64,000 nt of DNA from Flavobacterium sufflavum (lineage in GTDB: Bacteria; Bacteroidota; Bacteroidia; Flavobacteriales; Flavobacteriaceae), in NCBI RefSeq assembly GCF_004016525.1, contig NZ_SACJ01000009.1, positions 79,576 through 143,575 on the forward strand, given 5' to 3'. The position numbers and the translations under genes were made by a program. The notes beneath the pieces are model-generated. The model saw only the letters and a list, made by a program, of their open reading frames with translations, was not told the origin of the DNA and did no database searches. Positions 24,884-34,123 of this stretch are shown here, piece after piece; position 1 is the first letter of the stretch; each line of letters starts with the position of its first letter.

Positions 24884-26004
24884 TTTGTTTTTTTATAACT
24901 CCAAACCGCTAAACAATTAATAACAAATGCATAAAAAGCAATGATGGAAAAAGGTTTGGCAATATCAGAAAACGTAGCGCCTTTAAGCATCACCATCCTG
25001 ATGATTTCTACAAAATAGCGAATGGGGTTGAACAAAGTGATTTGTTGAGCCCAATTAGGCATACTTTCAATAGGAGTGAATAATCCACTCATCAGAATAA
25101 AAATTACGGTAAAAAACCAGGCAATAAACATGGCCTGTTGTTGGGTTTCGGTATAATTGGAGACTAATAATCCGATGCCTAAAATTGCCAATAAATAAAC
25201 AGAGGTAAAAAAGTAAATAAGTCCCACACTTCCTAACATTGGAATACTGAAAACCAGTTTGGCTATAGTCAATCCTACTGTTAAAATGAGTAAACCCAAT
25301 ACCCAAAATGGGAATAATTTGCCAATGATGAACTGGTATTTTTTTATAGGTGTCACATTAATTTGTTCCAATGTTCCTATTTCTTTTTCCCGTACAATAT
25401 TCATAGCCGACAAAAACAGTGATAGCATAGTAACCAGTAAAACTAAAATTCCGGGAACCATCAATGTTTTGTAATTTAAGGTGTTGTTGTACCAAAAGGA
25501 AGGAATACTAATAATGCTTTGTGGTTGTACAAAAGAAGCGTCATTGTATTGGTAAAGCTGGCTTCTTATTTTTTGATTGTAATTGCGAATGATTTGGTTT
25601 ATGTACACATTTTCAATTCCGGCAGCAGCTCCGTCAATGGCATTAATACTTACGGATAAATTTGTTTTTTTATCAGTTAAAAGATTGTGTTCAAAATGAT
25701 TAGGAATTTCGAGTATCACATCTACTTTTCCTTTTTGCATTTGTAAATTAGCTTCTTTTTTAGAAGAGAAATTTTCAATAATGTTGAAATAATCAGAAGA
25801 TTGAAACTTACTAATCAATTCTCTCGATACTTTTGAATGGTCCTGATCAATATAAGAAAACCGAATGTTTTTTACTTCAAAACTGGCCGCATTAGACAAA
25901 ATAAGTAATTGCACAAAAGGCAAGACAAAGAGGATAGGCAACATCGCTTTATTTCTAAAGATTTGTCGGAATTCTTTTTGTATGATGAATAATATCGTTT
26001 TCAA
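24880..26004 (-). CDS. ABC-2 type permease (second), YbhR-like
   Basis: A 374-aa inner-membrane permease. One N-terminal membrane segment is followed by a large periplasmic domain (about 40-175) and five C-terminal segments, the ABC-2 (YhgE/YbhR) topology. It is the last gene of the export operon. By order it is comparable to ybhR of E. coli ybhGFSR. The gap to the preceding permease (26005-26077) contains a repeat fragment. Confidence 0.85.
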   Translation of the reverse strand: MKTILFIIQKEFRQIFRNKAMLPILFVLPFVQLLILSNAASFEVKNIRFSYIDQDHSKVSRELISKFQSSDYFNIIENFSSKKEANLQMQKGKVDVILEIPNHFEHNLLTDKKTNLSVSINAIDGAAAGIENVYINQIIRNYNQKIRSQLYQYNDASFVQPQSIISIPSFWYNNTLNYKTLMVPGILVLLVTMLSLFLSAMNIVREKEIGTLEQINVTPIKKYQFIIGKLFPFWVLGLLILTVGLTIAKLVFSIPMLGSVGLIYFFTSVYLLAILGIGLLVSNYTETQQQAMFIAWFFTVIFILMSGLFTPIESMPNWAQQITLFNPIRYFVEIIRMVMLKGATFSDIAKPFSIIAFYAFVINCLAVWSYKKTN

Positions 26005-26042
26005 AATTGTTGGTTTAATATTTTAAATTTATTCTGTCATAA

Positions 26043-26073
26043 TCTGCATTCTAAAATCTAAATTCTGCAATCT
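26043..26073. repeat. Short dispersed repeat between the two permease genes
   Basis: TCTGCATTCTAAAATCTAAA and what follows is nearly the complement of 60097-60127 (about 27 of 31 positions). It belongs to the CAGA/TCTG word family of 5377-5533 and 6900-7058 and lies inside an operon. Confidence 0.5.
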
Positions 26074-26077
26074 CATT

Positions 26078-27184
26078 TTACTCCAATCTGATTTTATATT
26101 TTTTGATACTTAACAGAATGAAAAATAAAGTCATTCCGATAAGAATTAAGGTTTCTTTCCAAATAATATCGATAGAAGCTCCTTTTAGCATGATGGCTTT
26201 GATGATGATGATAAACCATTTGGCCGGGATAATATTGCTGATAATTTGTAAGGGGAGCGGCATACTCGAAATGGGGAATATAAATCCCGATAAGATAATT
26301 ACGGGAAGCATTAATCCCATTAAGGACATCATCATAGCGGTTTGCTGTGTTTGGGCAATGTTTGAAATCAGAATTCCCAATGAAAGTGCCGTTATGATAA
26401 AAAGAATGCTTTCGGCGGCCAATAAAAACAAACTTCCCTGTATAGGCATTCCAAAAACAAAAACGCCCAAAAGAACAATTACAGTGGCATTAATTATTGA
26501 AAGAAAAACATAAGGAAACACCTTGCCCAGGATTACCTGTAATGGATTTAATGGCGAAACGAGTAATACTTCCATGGTTCCGAGTTCTTTTTCCCTTGTA
26601 ATAGATATGGAAGTCATCATGGCCGAAACTAACATTAAAATTACGGTCATTACTCCGGGAACAAAGGTAAAAACACCCTTTAATTCGGGGTTGTAGTATA
26701 ATTGTGTTTGAGTGTCTATAGCATAAGTTTGAACATTCGTTTTGTTTACTTCCTGGATATAGTTTTGCAATATGGCATTGGTATAATTTGTAATGGTATT
26801 GGCAATATTAGGATCAGTGGCATCGGTAATAATTTGTACTTTTCCCTGTCTAGCTGTTTGCAGGTTTTTGCTAAAATTGTTTTCGAAAATAACAACAGCT
26901 TTGACTTTTCCTTTTTCGAATATGGATTGTATTTGCGATTCGCTGTTTATGGTTTGTTCAATATGAAAATACTTAGAAGCACTGATTTTATTAATGATTT
27001 TTTGTGTTTCGCTGTCTTTTGATTTGTCGAGAATAGCAATATTGACATTGTTGATTTCATTAGTAATGGCAAAACCAAATAGCATGATTTGGGCAATAGG
27101 CATCCCAAAGAGAATAAACATCGAGCGTTTGTCTCTAAAGATGTGATAAAATTCTTTTTTTATAAAGCCAAGAAATCGTTTCAT
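26078..27184 (-). CDS. ABC-2 type permease (first), YbhS-like
   Basis: A 368-aa inner-membrane permease with the same architecture as its neighbour: one N-terminal membrane segment, a periplasmic domain of about 130 residues and five further segments. KEFYHIFRDKRSMFILFGMPIAQIM and SITREKELGTMEVLLVSPL are typical of ABC-2 drug/lipid exporters. It lies 12 bases after the ATPase gene. The two permeases probably form the heterodimeric channel. Confidence 0.86.
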   Translation of the reverse strand: MKRFLGFIKKEFYHIFRDKRSMFILFGMPIAQIMLFGFAITNEINNVNIAILDKSKDSETQKIINKISASKYFHIEQTINSESQIQSIFEKGKVKAVVIFENNFSKNLQTARQGKVQIITDATDPNIANTITNYTNAILQNYIQEVNKTNVQTYAIDTQTQLYYNPELKGVFTFVPGVMTVILMLVSAMMTSISITREKELGTMEVLLVSPLNPLQVILGKVFPYVFLSIINATVIVLLGVFVFGMPIQGSLFLLAAESILFIITALSLGILISNIAQTQQTAMMMSLMGLMLPVIILSGFIFPISSMPLPLQIISNIIPAKWFIIIIKAIMLKGASIDIIWKETLILIGMTLFFILLSIKKYKIRLE

Positions 27185-27196
27185 ACTACTTCATTT

Positions 27197-27931
27197 TTAT
27201 TCGATATTTCGAGCCAATTTTAAAAATACTTCGTTCATAGAAGCTACGTTGTATTGTTGTTTTAAATTTTTGGGAGAATCCAAAGCTTCAATTTTTCCTT
27301 CGACCATAATGGAAACACGGTCACAATATTCGGCTTCATCCATGTAATGGGTCGTGACAAAAATGGTCGTTCCTTTATGGGCTTCGGCATAAATCATTTC
27401 CCAAAATTGTCTTCTGGTAATTGGATCAACGCCGCCGGTAGGTTCATCCAGAAAAACAATCTTAGGTTCGTGTAACAAGGCAACCGAAAACGAAAGTTTC
27501 TGTTTCCAGCCCAAAGGCAAATCGCCAACGAGTTTGTTCAGGGCATCTTCAAGTCCTAATTCTGTAACTAATTTGGTCGTTTTTTCTTTAATTTGATTCC
27601 GACTTAAACCATAGATTCCACCAAAAAAAGTAATGTTTTCTTTGATGGTCAAATCATCATACATCGAAAATCTTTGACTCATATAACCAATGCTTTTTTT
27701 GACCATTTCGGCTTGGGATTTTACATCAAAATTTGCCACTAAAGCCTCGCCTGAAGTAGGTTTTGAAATTCCAATGAGCATTTTCATAGCGGTAGTTTTT
27801 CCTGCGCCGTTGGCACCAAGGAATCCAAAGATTTCGCCTTTGTAAACGTCAAAAGAAATGTCGTTTACCGCAATGAAATCTCCAAATTTCTTGCTGAGGT
27901 TTTTTACCGTTATGATTTTTTCCTGATCCAC
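27197..27931 (-). CDS. ABC transporter ATP-binding protein (second)
   Basis: A 244-aa nucleotide-binding subunit. Walker A is GANGAGKTT and Walker B is KIVFLDEPTGGVDP. The signature loop at the usual LSGGQ place reads LPLGWKQKLSFSVALL, a departure from the consensus. The H-loop is in FVTTHYMDEAEYCDRVSIM. In E. coli YbhF two such domains are fused; here they are separate genes three bases apart. It energises the two permeases. Confidence 0.88.
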   Translation of the reverse strand: MDQEKIITVKNLSKKFGDFIAVNDISFDVYKGEIFGFLGANGAGKTTAMKMLIGISKPTSGEALVANFDVKSQAEMVKKSIGYMSQRFSMYDDLTIKENITFFGGIYGLSRNQIKEKTTKLVTELGLEDALNKLVGDLPLGWKQKLSFSVALLHEPKIVFLDEPTGGVDPITRRQFWEMIYAEAHKGTTIFVTTHYMDEAEYCDRVSIMVEGKIEALDSPKNLKQQYNVASMNEVFLKLARNIE

Positions 27932-27934
27932 AAT

Positions 27935-28846
27935 TTATTGGTTTAATGTTGTTAAATCCATGAAAACATCTTCGATACTTGTTTTTGAAACTGTAATACT
28001 AATTTCAGTATGATTTTGTTCTTTCAGATAATTTTCTAATTCCAATGAATTGAAATCACTGTTTTTGTCGATATAATGAATGAATTCCCCAAAAGCGTAA
28101 ACACTGTATTGACTGGGATACTTTTTTAAATCCTGAATTAATTGATGGGTGTTTTTTGTTCGAATGTTGTAAATGGTTTTGTCGTATTTTGAGGTGATAT
28201 TTTCCGGAGTGTCAATTTTTAAAATACGACCTTTTTGAATCAATGCAATCCGGTCGCATAAGGCGGCTTCATCCATGTAGGGCGTCGAAACTAAAATGCT
28301 GATTCCTTTTTTTTGCAAACGCTTTAGCATTTCCCAAAACTCTTTTCTGGAAACAGGATCGACCCCAGTGGTGGGTTCATCCAGAAATAAAACTTTAGGT
28401 TTATGGATCAAGGCGCAGCAAAGGGCTAATTTCTGTTTCATTCCGCCCGAAAGAGCTGCTGCTTTTCGGTCTTTAAAAGGTTCAATTTGAATGTAAATCT
28501 CTTTTATTAATTCGTAGTTTTCTTCCAGTGTAGTTCCAAAAATAGTCGCGAAAAACGCCAAGTTTTCTGCTACGGTCAAATCCTGATACAAAGAAAATTT
28601 CCCGGGCATGTAGCCAATAGTTTTTCGAATGGATTTGTATTCTTTTACAACATCAAAACTGGCAACTGCAGCGGTTCCTTCGTTTGCAAGTAAAACAGTG
28701 GTGAGAATCCTAAAAAGAGTTGTTTTTCCAGCTCCATCAGGTCCAATGAGTCCAAATAATTCTCCTTCCTTTACTTCAAAAGAAATATTGGAAACCGCTA
28801 CATTGTTTCGGTAGGATTTAGAAATATTTTGGACCTGGATACTCAT
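27935..28846 (-). CDS. ABC transporter ATP-binding protein (first)
   Basis: 303 aa when started at 28846 (MSIQVQNISKSYRNN); an upstream ATG at 28864 adds six residues. Walker A is GPDGAGKTT, the signature is LSGGMKQKLALC and Walker B is VLFLDEPTTGVDP. The usual H-loop histidine is replaced in LVSTPYMDEAALCDR, where proline stands at that place, which may reduce its own hydrolysis. A C-terminal extension of about 80 residues follows the core. With the next gene it corresponds to the two halves of YbhF. Confidence 0.87.
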   Translation of the reverse strand: MSIQVQNISKSYRNNVAVSNISFEVKEGELFGLIGPDGAGKTTLFRILTTVLLANEGTAAVASFDVVKEYKSIRKTIGYMPGKFSLYQDLTVAENLAFFATIFGTTLEENYELIKEIYIQIEPFKDRKAAALSGGMKQKLALCCALIHKPKVLFLDEPTTGVDPVSRKEFWEMLKRLQKKGISILVSTPYMDEAALCDRIALIQKGRILKIDTPENITSKYDKTIYNIRTKNTHQLIQDLKKYPSQYSVYAFGEFIHYIDKNSDFNSLELENYLKEQNHTEISITVSKTSIEDVFMDLTTLNQ

Positions 28847-28915
28847 GAGTAATGACAATTTCAAATTTCAATAACAATAGCAAAAACAACAAACTATCAA
28901 CAATAAACCTTAAAC

Positions 28916-29791
28916 TTATTTAATCCACATTTCGGCGGGCATTCCTATTTTCAGGCTACCATCATTTTTTACGGTTACTTTCACGGCATACACTAGGTTG
29001 ACACGTTCTTCTTTGGTTTGTATCACTTTTGGAGTAAATTCTGCCGAAGAAGAAATCCATGACACAGTACCAGCATGGCTTTTCATTTCGGTACCGGAAT
29101 CTATTTTAATGGTGACTTTTTGCCCTGTTTTTAATTGCGGTAATTGGGTTTCGCTTACATAAACGCGTAATGTCATTTCAGAAATATCGGCAATTTTATA
29201 CAGCGGTTTTCCAAAGGCAGTGACTTCATTTGGCTCGGCATATTTTGCTAAAACCGTTCCTTTTATTGGATTGACAATCTTAGATTTTTGAATCTGATCA
29301 TTGATTTTGTCAATTTGAACATCAATCGATTGGGCTTCATTGGCAATTGGGGCATTCTGGGTTCCTACACTTTTTATTTGTTCTTTCAGTACGTTGACTT
29401 TTCCATTGATTTCATCCACTTGTCGCTGGGTGGCGGCATTTTCGGCAAACATATTTTGGATTCTCTTTTGCTCAATCAAAGTGGTTTTGAGTTGTTCTTG
29501 CAGCACGCTATTTTGTGACAACACATTTTGTGATTTCGAAGAAATAGTATTCTTTGTGGCTATTAATTGCTGTTTGTTTAGGTACAATTGTGTGGTGTCA
29601 ATCAGTCCTACTTTTGCATTGGCATCAAGGATATTTCCTTCTTCAACAGAAAAAGTCATTAGTTTTCCATTGGCTTCTGCCGAAATAGTTACTTCGGTAG
29701 CTTCAAAATTGCCGTAACCATCTGCTTTTTCGTTGTCTTTATTACAAGAAATTAAACTGGCTGTGAGTAAGAGTGTAATTATTTTTTTCAT
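28916..29791 (-). CDS. HlyD-family periplasmic adaptor, lipoprotein
   Basis: A 291-aa membrane-fusion protein with a lipoprotein signal (LLTASLISC, C16). It has a split biotinyl/lipoyl-like domain (ISAEANGKLMTFSVEEGNIL and IVNPIKGTVLAKYAEPNEV), a coiled-coil hairpin (about 75-165) and a C-terminal beta-barrel. It would link the ABC-2 permease to the TolC-type outer membrane channel, like YbhG. It follows the tolC-like gene by 11 bases. Confidence 0.88.
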   Translation of the reverse strand: MKKIITLLLTASLISCNKDNEKADGYGNFEATEVTISAEANGKLMTFSVEEGNILDANAKVGLIDTTQLYLNKQQLIATKNTISSKSQNVLSQNSVLQEQLKTTLIEQKRIQNMFAENAATQRQVDEINGKVNVLKEQIKSVGTQNAPIANEAQSIDVQIDKINDQIQKSKIVNPIKGTVLAKYAEPNEVTAFGKPLYKIADISEMTLRVYVSETQLPQLKTGQKVTIKIDSGTEMKSHAGTVSWISSSAEFTPKVIQTKEERVNLVYAVKVTVKNDGSLKIGMPAEMWIK

Positions 29792-29802
29792 GATGTTTTT
29801 CT

Positions 29803-31062
29803 TTAATATCCCTGTATTGTTTTGTAATTGGCTTTAGCCAAAAGCAATTGAATTTCATGTAACTTATAATTGGTTTTTGTTTCATACAAATTGGTGAATT
29901 CCACAATATAGTCCGAAGCGGTAATAACTCCATTTTTAAGCTGGGCATCCGATGATTTTAAAACAGCTTCTCTCAATGCAATGATTTCTAAATCAGTATT
30001 GATGATTTCTTGCAATTTTTGAATTTCGTTATTCATTTCCTGTAATTGCAAGTTGTTGTTGAGTAAAAAAGTCTCTTTTTCAGTGGAAACTATGTTCTCA
30101 GAAACGGAAAGGATTTCTTTTTCGGTTTTTGATTTGTTCCAGTCAAATACATTCCAATTGGCTTTCAAACCCAGCATATAAAAAGTCTGGAAGGAATTGT
30201 CGAGCATATTGAGTCCCGGATTTCCATAACCTGCCTGACCGAAAGCTTTTATTTTAGGTAAATTGTTTTTACTGATTGCTGTTTTAGAAACTTCAATTTG
30301 CTCGTTTTGTAAATCAAATAATTTCAGTTCCGGTCTGTTGTTTGCTGTGTTTGTATCTAAATTTGATATTGGTTTAACCAAATTTACATTTTCTTCAAAT
30401 GGAGTATAAGTAAGCAGAGAAAGACTTTCTAAAGCTCTCTTTTTATCGAATTTAATTTCGCTGAGTTGTTGTTTGATTCTTAAATTTTCGGCTTCTAAAA
30501 CTTTTTCAGATGCTGGTAATATTGCGCCAAATTTAACAGCTGTTTTTACCTCGGCAATTTTAGATTTTAATTGTTCCTGTTTTGCCAATAATATTTCAGC
30601 GCGTTCCTGTAAAAGAAATATAGAAAAATAGAGTTGGTTAATTCGGGTTTTAAGTTGGTACAAATTGACCGCAACTTGTTGTTGCTGTACTTTGGTTTGT
30701 GTTTCCTTGATTTTATTGTTGACTTCCTGCAATCCGCCATTGTAGATAATCTGGTTGATGTCTAGTGTAGCACGATATTGGTCTTTGTTAAGCGGATTTA
30801 TAGTTGAATTTGGAATTTTTACAGGCACTTGTGTCACATCCGATTGATAAGTAGCCTGAGCATTCAAATCGATCTTAGGGAGATAGTCTTTTGAAAGTGT
30901 TTCTATTTCCAAATCCATTTTTTGGGATAATAGACTGTTTTGTTTCGCTAAAGGATAATTTTTAGTAGCCAAATCATAGCAATCCTCTAATGATACTGCT
31001 TGTTGTGCTAATGTTATAAAAGGCACTATCAATAGCAATAATATGAAGTTGATGAGTTTCAT
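29803..31062 (-). CDS. TolC-family outer membrane efflux protein
   Basis: A 419-aa exported protein with a signal peptide (about 1-19, ITLAQQ). It has two internally related halves of long helices, the layout of TolC proteins ([20 protein letters not shown] at the start of the first, [20 protein letters not shown] in the second). It forms the outer-membrane duct of the exporter. Its start overlaps the TetR stop by four bases, indicating translational coupling. Confidence 0.87.
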   Translation of the reverse strand: MKLINFILLLLIVPFITLAQQAVSLEDCYDLATKNYPLAKQNSLLSQKMDLEIETLSKDYLPKIDLNAQATYQSDVTQVPVKIPNSTINPLNKDQYRATLDINQIIYNGGLQEVNNKIKETQTKVQQQQVAVNLYQLKTRINQLYFSIFLLQERAEILLAKQEQLKSKIAEVKTAVKFGAILPASEKVLEAENLRIKQQLSEIKFDKKRALESLSLLTYTPFEENVNLVKPISNLDTNTANNRPELKLFDLQNEQIEVSKTAISKNNLPKIKAFGQAGYGNPGLNMLDNSFQTFYMLGLKANWNVFDWNKSKTEKEILSVSENIVSTEKETFLLNNNLQLQEMNNEIQKLQEIINTDLEIIALREAVLKSSDAQLKNGVITASDYIVEFTNLYETKTNYKLHEIQLLLAKANYKTIQGY

Positions 31063-31652
31063 TTTTTTATCGAATTAATAATTTGTTGGGCAATGATTGT
31101 TTTTCGTTCTTCCATCATTTGATTGAATTCTATATCAGATAGATGAAGTATTCCTTTTACCATTATTTGCGCTGCAAAAGGGAAAATGGTCATCGAAAAA
31201 ATATCCAATAAGAGTTGTTTTGGTTTGATGGGTTTTATAATTCCTGTTTCGATTTCTTTTTCAATTTGTGCAATGAGTAAAGTAGGATTGGGTCTGTTTT
31301 CATGATTGAGGATAGACATCACAAACTCAGGATTGTTGTTCATTTCCTGGATAATAAATTGGGGCAAAAAAGGATTTTCAATTACAAACGAAATATAATC
31401 ATGGGTAAACTGGGTGATTTTTTCAAAAACAGTTTTTTCCGAATTAAAAATAGTATTGATTTGAGGCGCCAGCTGACTGAAAGCTTTCATAAAAACGGCT
31501 TCAAAGAGCTGCTGTTTGTTTTTAAAACAATAATGCAACATCGCTTTGTTTATTCCGGCTTCATCTGCAATCTCTTGCATTCGTGCGCCTGCGAATCCCT
31601 TTTTTTGAAAAACGATTCGGGCGGCATTGAATATTTTTTCTTCGGTAGTCAT
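31059..31652 (-). CDS. TetR/AcrR-family repressor of the export operon
   Basis: A 197-aa regulator. The N-terminal helix-turn-helix (about 1-50) reads [20 protein letters not shown] and [21 protein letters not shown]. The C-terminal ligand domain is of the CecR/YbiH kind. It is the first gene of the operon TetR - TolC - HlyD - ATPase - ATPase - permease - permease, like E. coli cecR-ybhGFSR with a TolC added. Paired operator-like repeats lie between its start and its -7 box, suggesting autoregulation and control of the whole operon. The inducer is unknown. Confidence 0.87.
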   Translation of the reverse strand: MTTEEKIFNAARIVFQKKGFAGARMQEIADEAGINKAMLHYCFKNKQQLFEAVFMKAFSQLAPQINTIFNSEKTVFEKITQFTHDYISFVIENPFLPQFIIQEMNNNPEFVMSILNHENRPNPTLLIAQIEKEIETGIIKPIKPKQLLLDIFSMTIFPFAAQIMVKGILHLSDIEFNQMMEERKTIIAQQIINSIKK

Positions 31653-31660
31653 TTTTTGTT

Positions 31661-31697
31661 TTAACTTTTTGGTTTAACCTTTTGGTTAATAAAGGTA
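31661..31697 (-). promoter_or_regulatory. Tandem TetR operator next to the export operon promoter
   Basis: TTAACC-TTTT-GGTTAA (31674-31689) is an inverted repeat. The adjoining TTAACTTTTTGGTT (31661-31674) is a second copy of its left part in tandem. TACCTTTA (minus strand, 31690-31697) is one base off the -7 consensus. Repressor bound here would cover the transcription start of the TetR-led operon. Confidence 0.6.
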
Positions 31698-31716
31698 TAA
31701 AAAAAAGCAATTGGAA

Positions 31717-31911
31717 TTACTTTTTTTCTTTTTTAACTAATGAATTAAATATCAATCCACCCAATAAACTGCCATAAAGTGTTGCATTCAGAGGTTTTGA
31801 AGTTATAACACAAGTTCCTGTTATGCATCCAACATATCGATAATACAAATATCCCAATATGGCACCAATTAAAACTCCAATGAGAGTTATTATGATTGTT
31901 CTTTTTGTCAT
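31717..31911 (-). CDS. DUF6132 family small membrane protein
   Basis: A 64-aa protein with two membrane segments (about 5-24 and 43-58), separated by a loop with two cysteines (YYRYVGCITGTCVITSKP). This matches the small DUF6132 proteins found beside thioredoxin and rhodanese genes in Bacteroidota. The biochemical role is unknown. The cysteines suggest a redox or sulfur link. The start overlaps the thioredoxin stop by four bases. Confidence 0.78.
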   Translation of the reverse strand: MTKRTIIITLIGVLIGAILGYLYYRYVGCITGTCVITSKPLNATLYGSLLGGLIFNSLVKKEKK

Positions 31912-32213
31912 TGTTTGCTTTTTTCTAAAATTGTAGTAATAATGGTGTTTTTATCTATAACACCTGATTGTCGCCATAATTGTTTTCCGTTCTGGAATAA
32001 AATCATTGTGGGAACACCACGTACCTGATATTGCGAAGCAACTTGTTGGTTTTTATCGACATCAACTTTTATGATTGAAATTTGCTCTCCTAATTGTTCT
32101 TTTACATCTTTTAAAATGGGACTAAGCATTTGGCAAGGTCCACACCATGTAGCAAAAAAATCGACTAATATTGGTTTTTCAGATTGTATTAATTTATTGA
32201 AATTACTATTCAT
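31908..32213 (-). CDS. Thioredoxin
   Basis: A 101-aa cytoplasmic thioredoxin with active site W-C24-G-P-C27 and the cis-proline loop RGVPTMILF. No signal peptide. It reduces protein disulfides or persulfides. It is coupled to the DUF6132 gene (four-base overlap) and belongs to the sulfur cluster that continues at 32387-34098 and 38374-40503. A 15-residue open frame with two cysteines ends three bases before its start codon. Confidence 0.92.
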   Translation of the reverse strand: MNSNFNKLIQSEKPILVDFFATWCGPCQMLSPILKDVKEQLGEQISIIKVDVDKNQQVASQYQVRGVPTMILFQNGKQLWRQSGVIDKNTIITTILEKSKQ

Positions 32214-32216
32214 TGT

Positions 32217-32264
32217 TTATTTTTTGTTGAGTTTAGCTATTGTACAGCATTGTTCTTTATTCAT
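32217..32264 (-). CDS. Possible 15-residue leader peptide with adjacent cysteines
   Basis: The minus strand from the ATG at 32264 reads MNKEQCCTIAKLNKK and stop at 32217-32219, three bases before the thioredoxin start. The close spacing would allow translational coupling. Cys-Cys codons placed before a thioredoxin gene suggest a sensor for cysteine supply. This is inference from position only; a chance frame of this size is possible. Confidence 0.25.
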   Translation of the reverse strand: MNKEQCCTIAKLNKK

Positions 32265-32386
32265 GATGTTTTTTGTAATGAATGATTTTTCGATTAAACA
32301 TAAAAGAAGTTTACAAAAAGTAAAAATTAGTTTTTGTACTGTTTGATAAACTTCTGAAATGGATTAGGCAGAGCTTGTTTGTAATT

Positions 32387-32599
32387 TTAATGACTCAGTT
32401 TCTTTTTATTTGTATTGATGCCCCAAGGAGTATAAAATGGGCAAAAATTAATAGAAACAGTAATTAATAAGGCTACTCCAAAAGCTAATAAAAAGATGCC
32501 AAGGTTTCCAGTAACAGTGTGTGTAAAATATAAAGTTGCTAGGGCGAGAGCAACAATCACACGAATTGTTTTGTCGGTTTTCCCCATGTTATGTTTCAT
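32387..32599 (-). CDS. DUF2892 (YgaP-like) inner membrane protein
   Basis: A 70-aa protein beginning MKHNMGKTDKTIRVIVALAL (an inner Met at residue 5 is an alternative start) with two membrane segments and FCPFYTPWGINT at the end. This is the DUF2892 unit, which in YgaP is joined to a rhodanese domain. Here it is separate, between the thioredoxin and MBL-rhodanese genes. It may help move or bind sulfur species at the membrane. The exact role is unknown. Confidence 0.8.
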   Translation of the reverse strand: MKHNMGKTDKTIRVIVALALATLYFTHTVTGNLGIFLLAFGVALLITVSINFCPFYTPWGINTNKKKLSH

Positions 32600-32679
32600 G
32601 ATTTCTAGAATTTAAGGGTTAAAAAAATGCATTGAAATAACATACAAATTTAGCGATTAATCTTCTTAAAGTCAATTAA

Positions 32680-34098
32680 TTAGTGGTTTAATGTTTTGCT
32701 TTGACAGACAAAATTTGTCTTGGGAACAGTCGTTTTTGCAATGGCATTAAAACCGCCTTTAATTTCAGTAAAATTTCTAAAACCTCTGGCCTGTAAAATA
32801 GATGCGGCTATCATACTGCGGTAGCCACCAGCACAATGAAGATAAAAAGCTTCTTTAGGATTGATGTCTTTTATCCAGTCATTAATATAGGCTAAGGGTT
32901 TGGAATAAGCTTCTTCAACATGTTCGGCAGCGTACTCCGTTTCTTTGCGAACATCTATAATTGTGCTTTTGCCAATTTTTACTTCTTTGGCAAATGCTTC
33001 AGCCGAAATACGATTGATGGAATCAAATTCATTACCCGCTTTTTGCCAGGCTTCAAAACCACCTTTGAGATGACCAATGATGTTGTCAAAACCCACACGG
33101 CTCAATCGCGTTACCGATTCTTCTTCCTGGTCGATTTCGGCCACTAAAATAATAGGTTGTTTCACATCGGCAATTAAGGCACCTACCCAGGGTGCAAAAT
33201 CGCCTTCAATCCCAATGTTGATGGATTGCGGAATAAAACCTTTTGCAAATTGATTGTTTGTTCGGGTATCTAAAATTAAAGCTCCCGAATCTTCGGCAAC
33301 AGCTTCAAAATCTTTTGCATCAATAGCTTTCATTCCGTGGTTTAAAACCGTTTCAAAGCTTTCGTAACCCTGTTTGTTCATAGTCACATTCATCCCAAAA
33401 TAAGCAGGAGGAGGCAATAGTCCTTCGGTTACTTCTTTGATAAATTCGGCTTCGGTCATATTGGCCCTTAAGGCATAATTAGTTGCTTTTTGGTTCCCAA
33501 TAGTAGAAATGGTCTCTTTACTCATGTTTTTACCACAAGCGCTTCCGGCACCATGCGCAGGATATACAATCACATCATCAGGCAAAGTCATGATTTTGTC
33601 TCTTAACGAATGGAATAAGATGGCGGCTAATTGTTCCTGCGTCATGTGAGCTGCTTTTTGAGCCAGGTCAGGCCGTCCTACATCACCAATGAATAGAGTA
33701 TCACCAGAGAAAATTGCGTGCTGATTTCCATTTTCGTCAAGTAGTAAATAAGTAGTACTTTCCATAGTGTGGCCGGGAGTGTGTAAGGCTTTTATGGAAA
33801 TGTCACCAATTTTGAATTTCTGACCATCAGTGGCAATGATGGCATCAAATTCAGGCGTAGCGGTAGGTCCGTAAACAATTGTTGCGTCGGTTTCTTTGCT
33901 TAAATCCACATGTCCTGAAACGAAATCGGCATGGAAATGGGTTTCGAAAATGTATTTTAGTTTGACTTTATCACGTTTTAAACGATCTAAGTAAGGTTGA
34001 ATTTCGCGCAAAGGATCTATAATAGCTGCTTCACCATTTGAAGTAATGTAATAAGCACCCTGGGCAAGACATCCGGTATATATTTGTTCTATTTTCAT
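32680..34098 (-). CDS. Metallo-beta-lactamase hydrolase with two rhodanese domains
   Basis: 472 aa from the ATG at 34098; an upstream ATG adds three residues. The MBL domain (about 1-230) has the HFHADF motif (H54, H56, D58) and resembles persulfide dioxygenases (ETHE1 type). Two rhodanese domains follow. The first (about 260-355) has no catalytic cysteine: the site reads LVAEIDQEEE. The second (about 365-465) has HCAGGYRS with the active cysteine. Such BlhA/PDO-rhodanese fusions oxidise glutathione or other persulfides to sulfite. The neighbours (thioredoxin, TauE/SafE, Crp/Fnr) fit sulfide detoxification. Confidence 0.87.
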   Translation of the reverse strand: MKIEQIYTGCLAQGAYYITSNGEAAIIDPLREIQPYLDRLKRDKVKLKYIFETHFHADFVSGHVDLSKETDATIVYGPTATPEFDAIIATDGQKFKIGDISIKALHTPGHTMESTTYLLLDENGNQHAIFSGDTLFIGDVGRPDLAQKAAHMTQEQLAAILFHSLRDKIMTLPDDVIVYPAHGAGSACGKNMSKETISTIGNQKATNYALRANMTEAEFIKEVTEGLLPPPAYFGMNVTMNKQGYESFETVLNHGMKAIDAKDFEAVAEDSGALILDTRTNNQFAKGFIPQSINIGIEGDFAPWVGALIADVKQPIILVAEIDQEEESVTRLSRVGFDNIIGHLKGGFEAWQKAGNEFDSINRISAEAFAKEVKIGKSTIIDVRKETEYAAEHVEEAYSKPLAYINDWIKDINPKEAFYLHCAGGYRSMIAASILQARGFRNFTEIKGGFNAIAKTTVPKTNFVCQSKTLNH

Positions 34099-34123
34099 AA
34101 AAATCATTTTTAGTTTGATGTAA

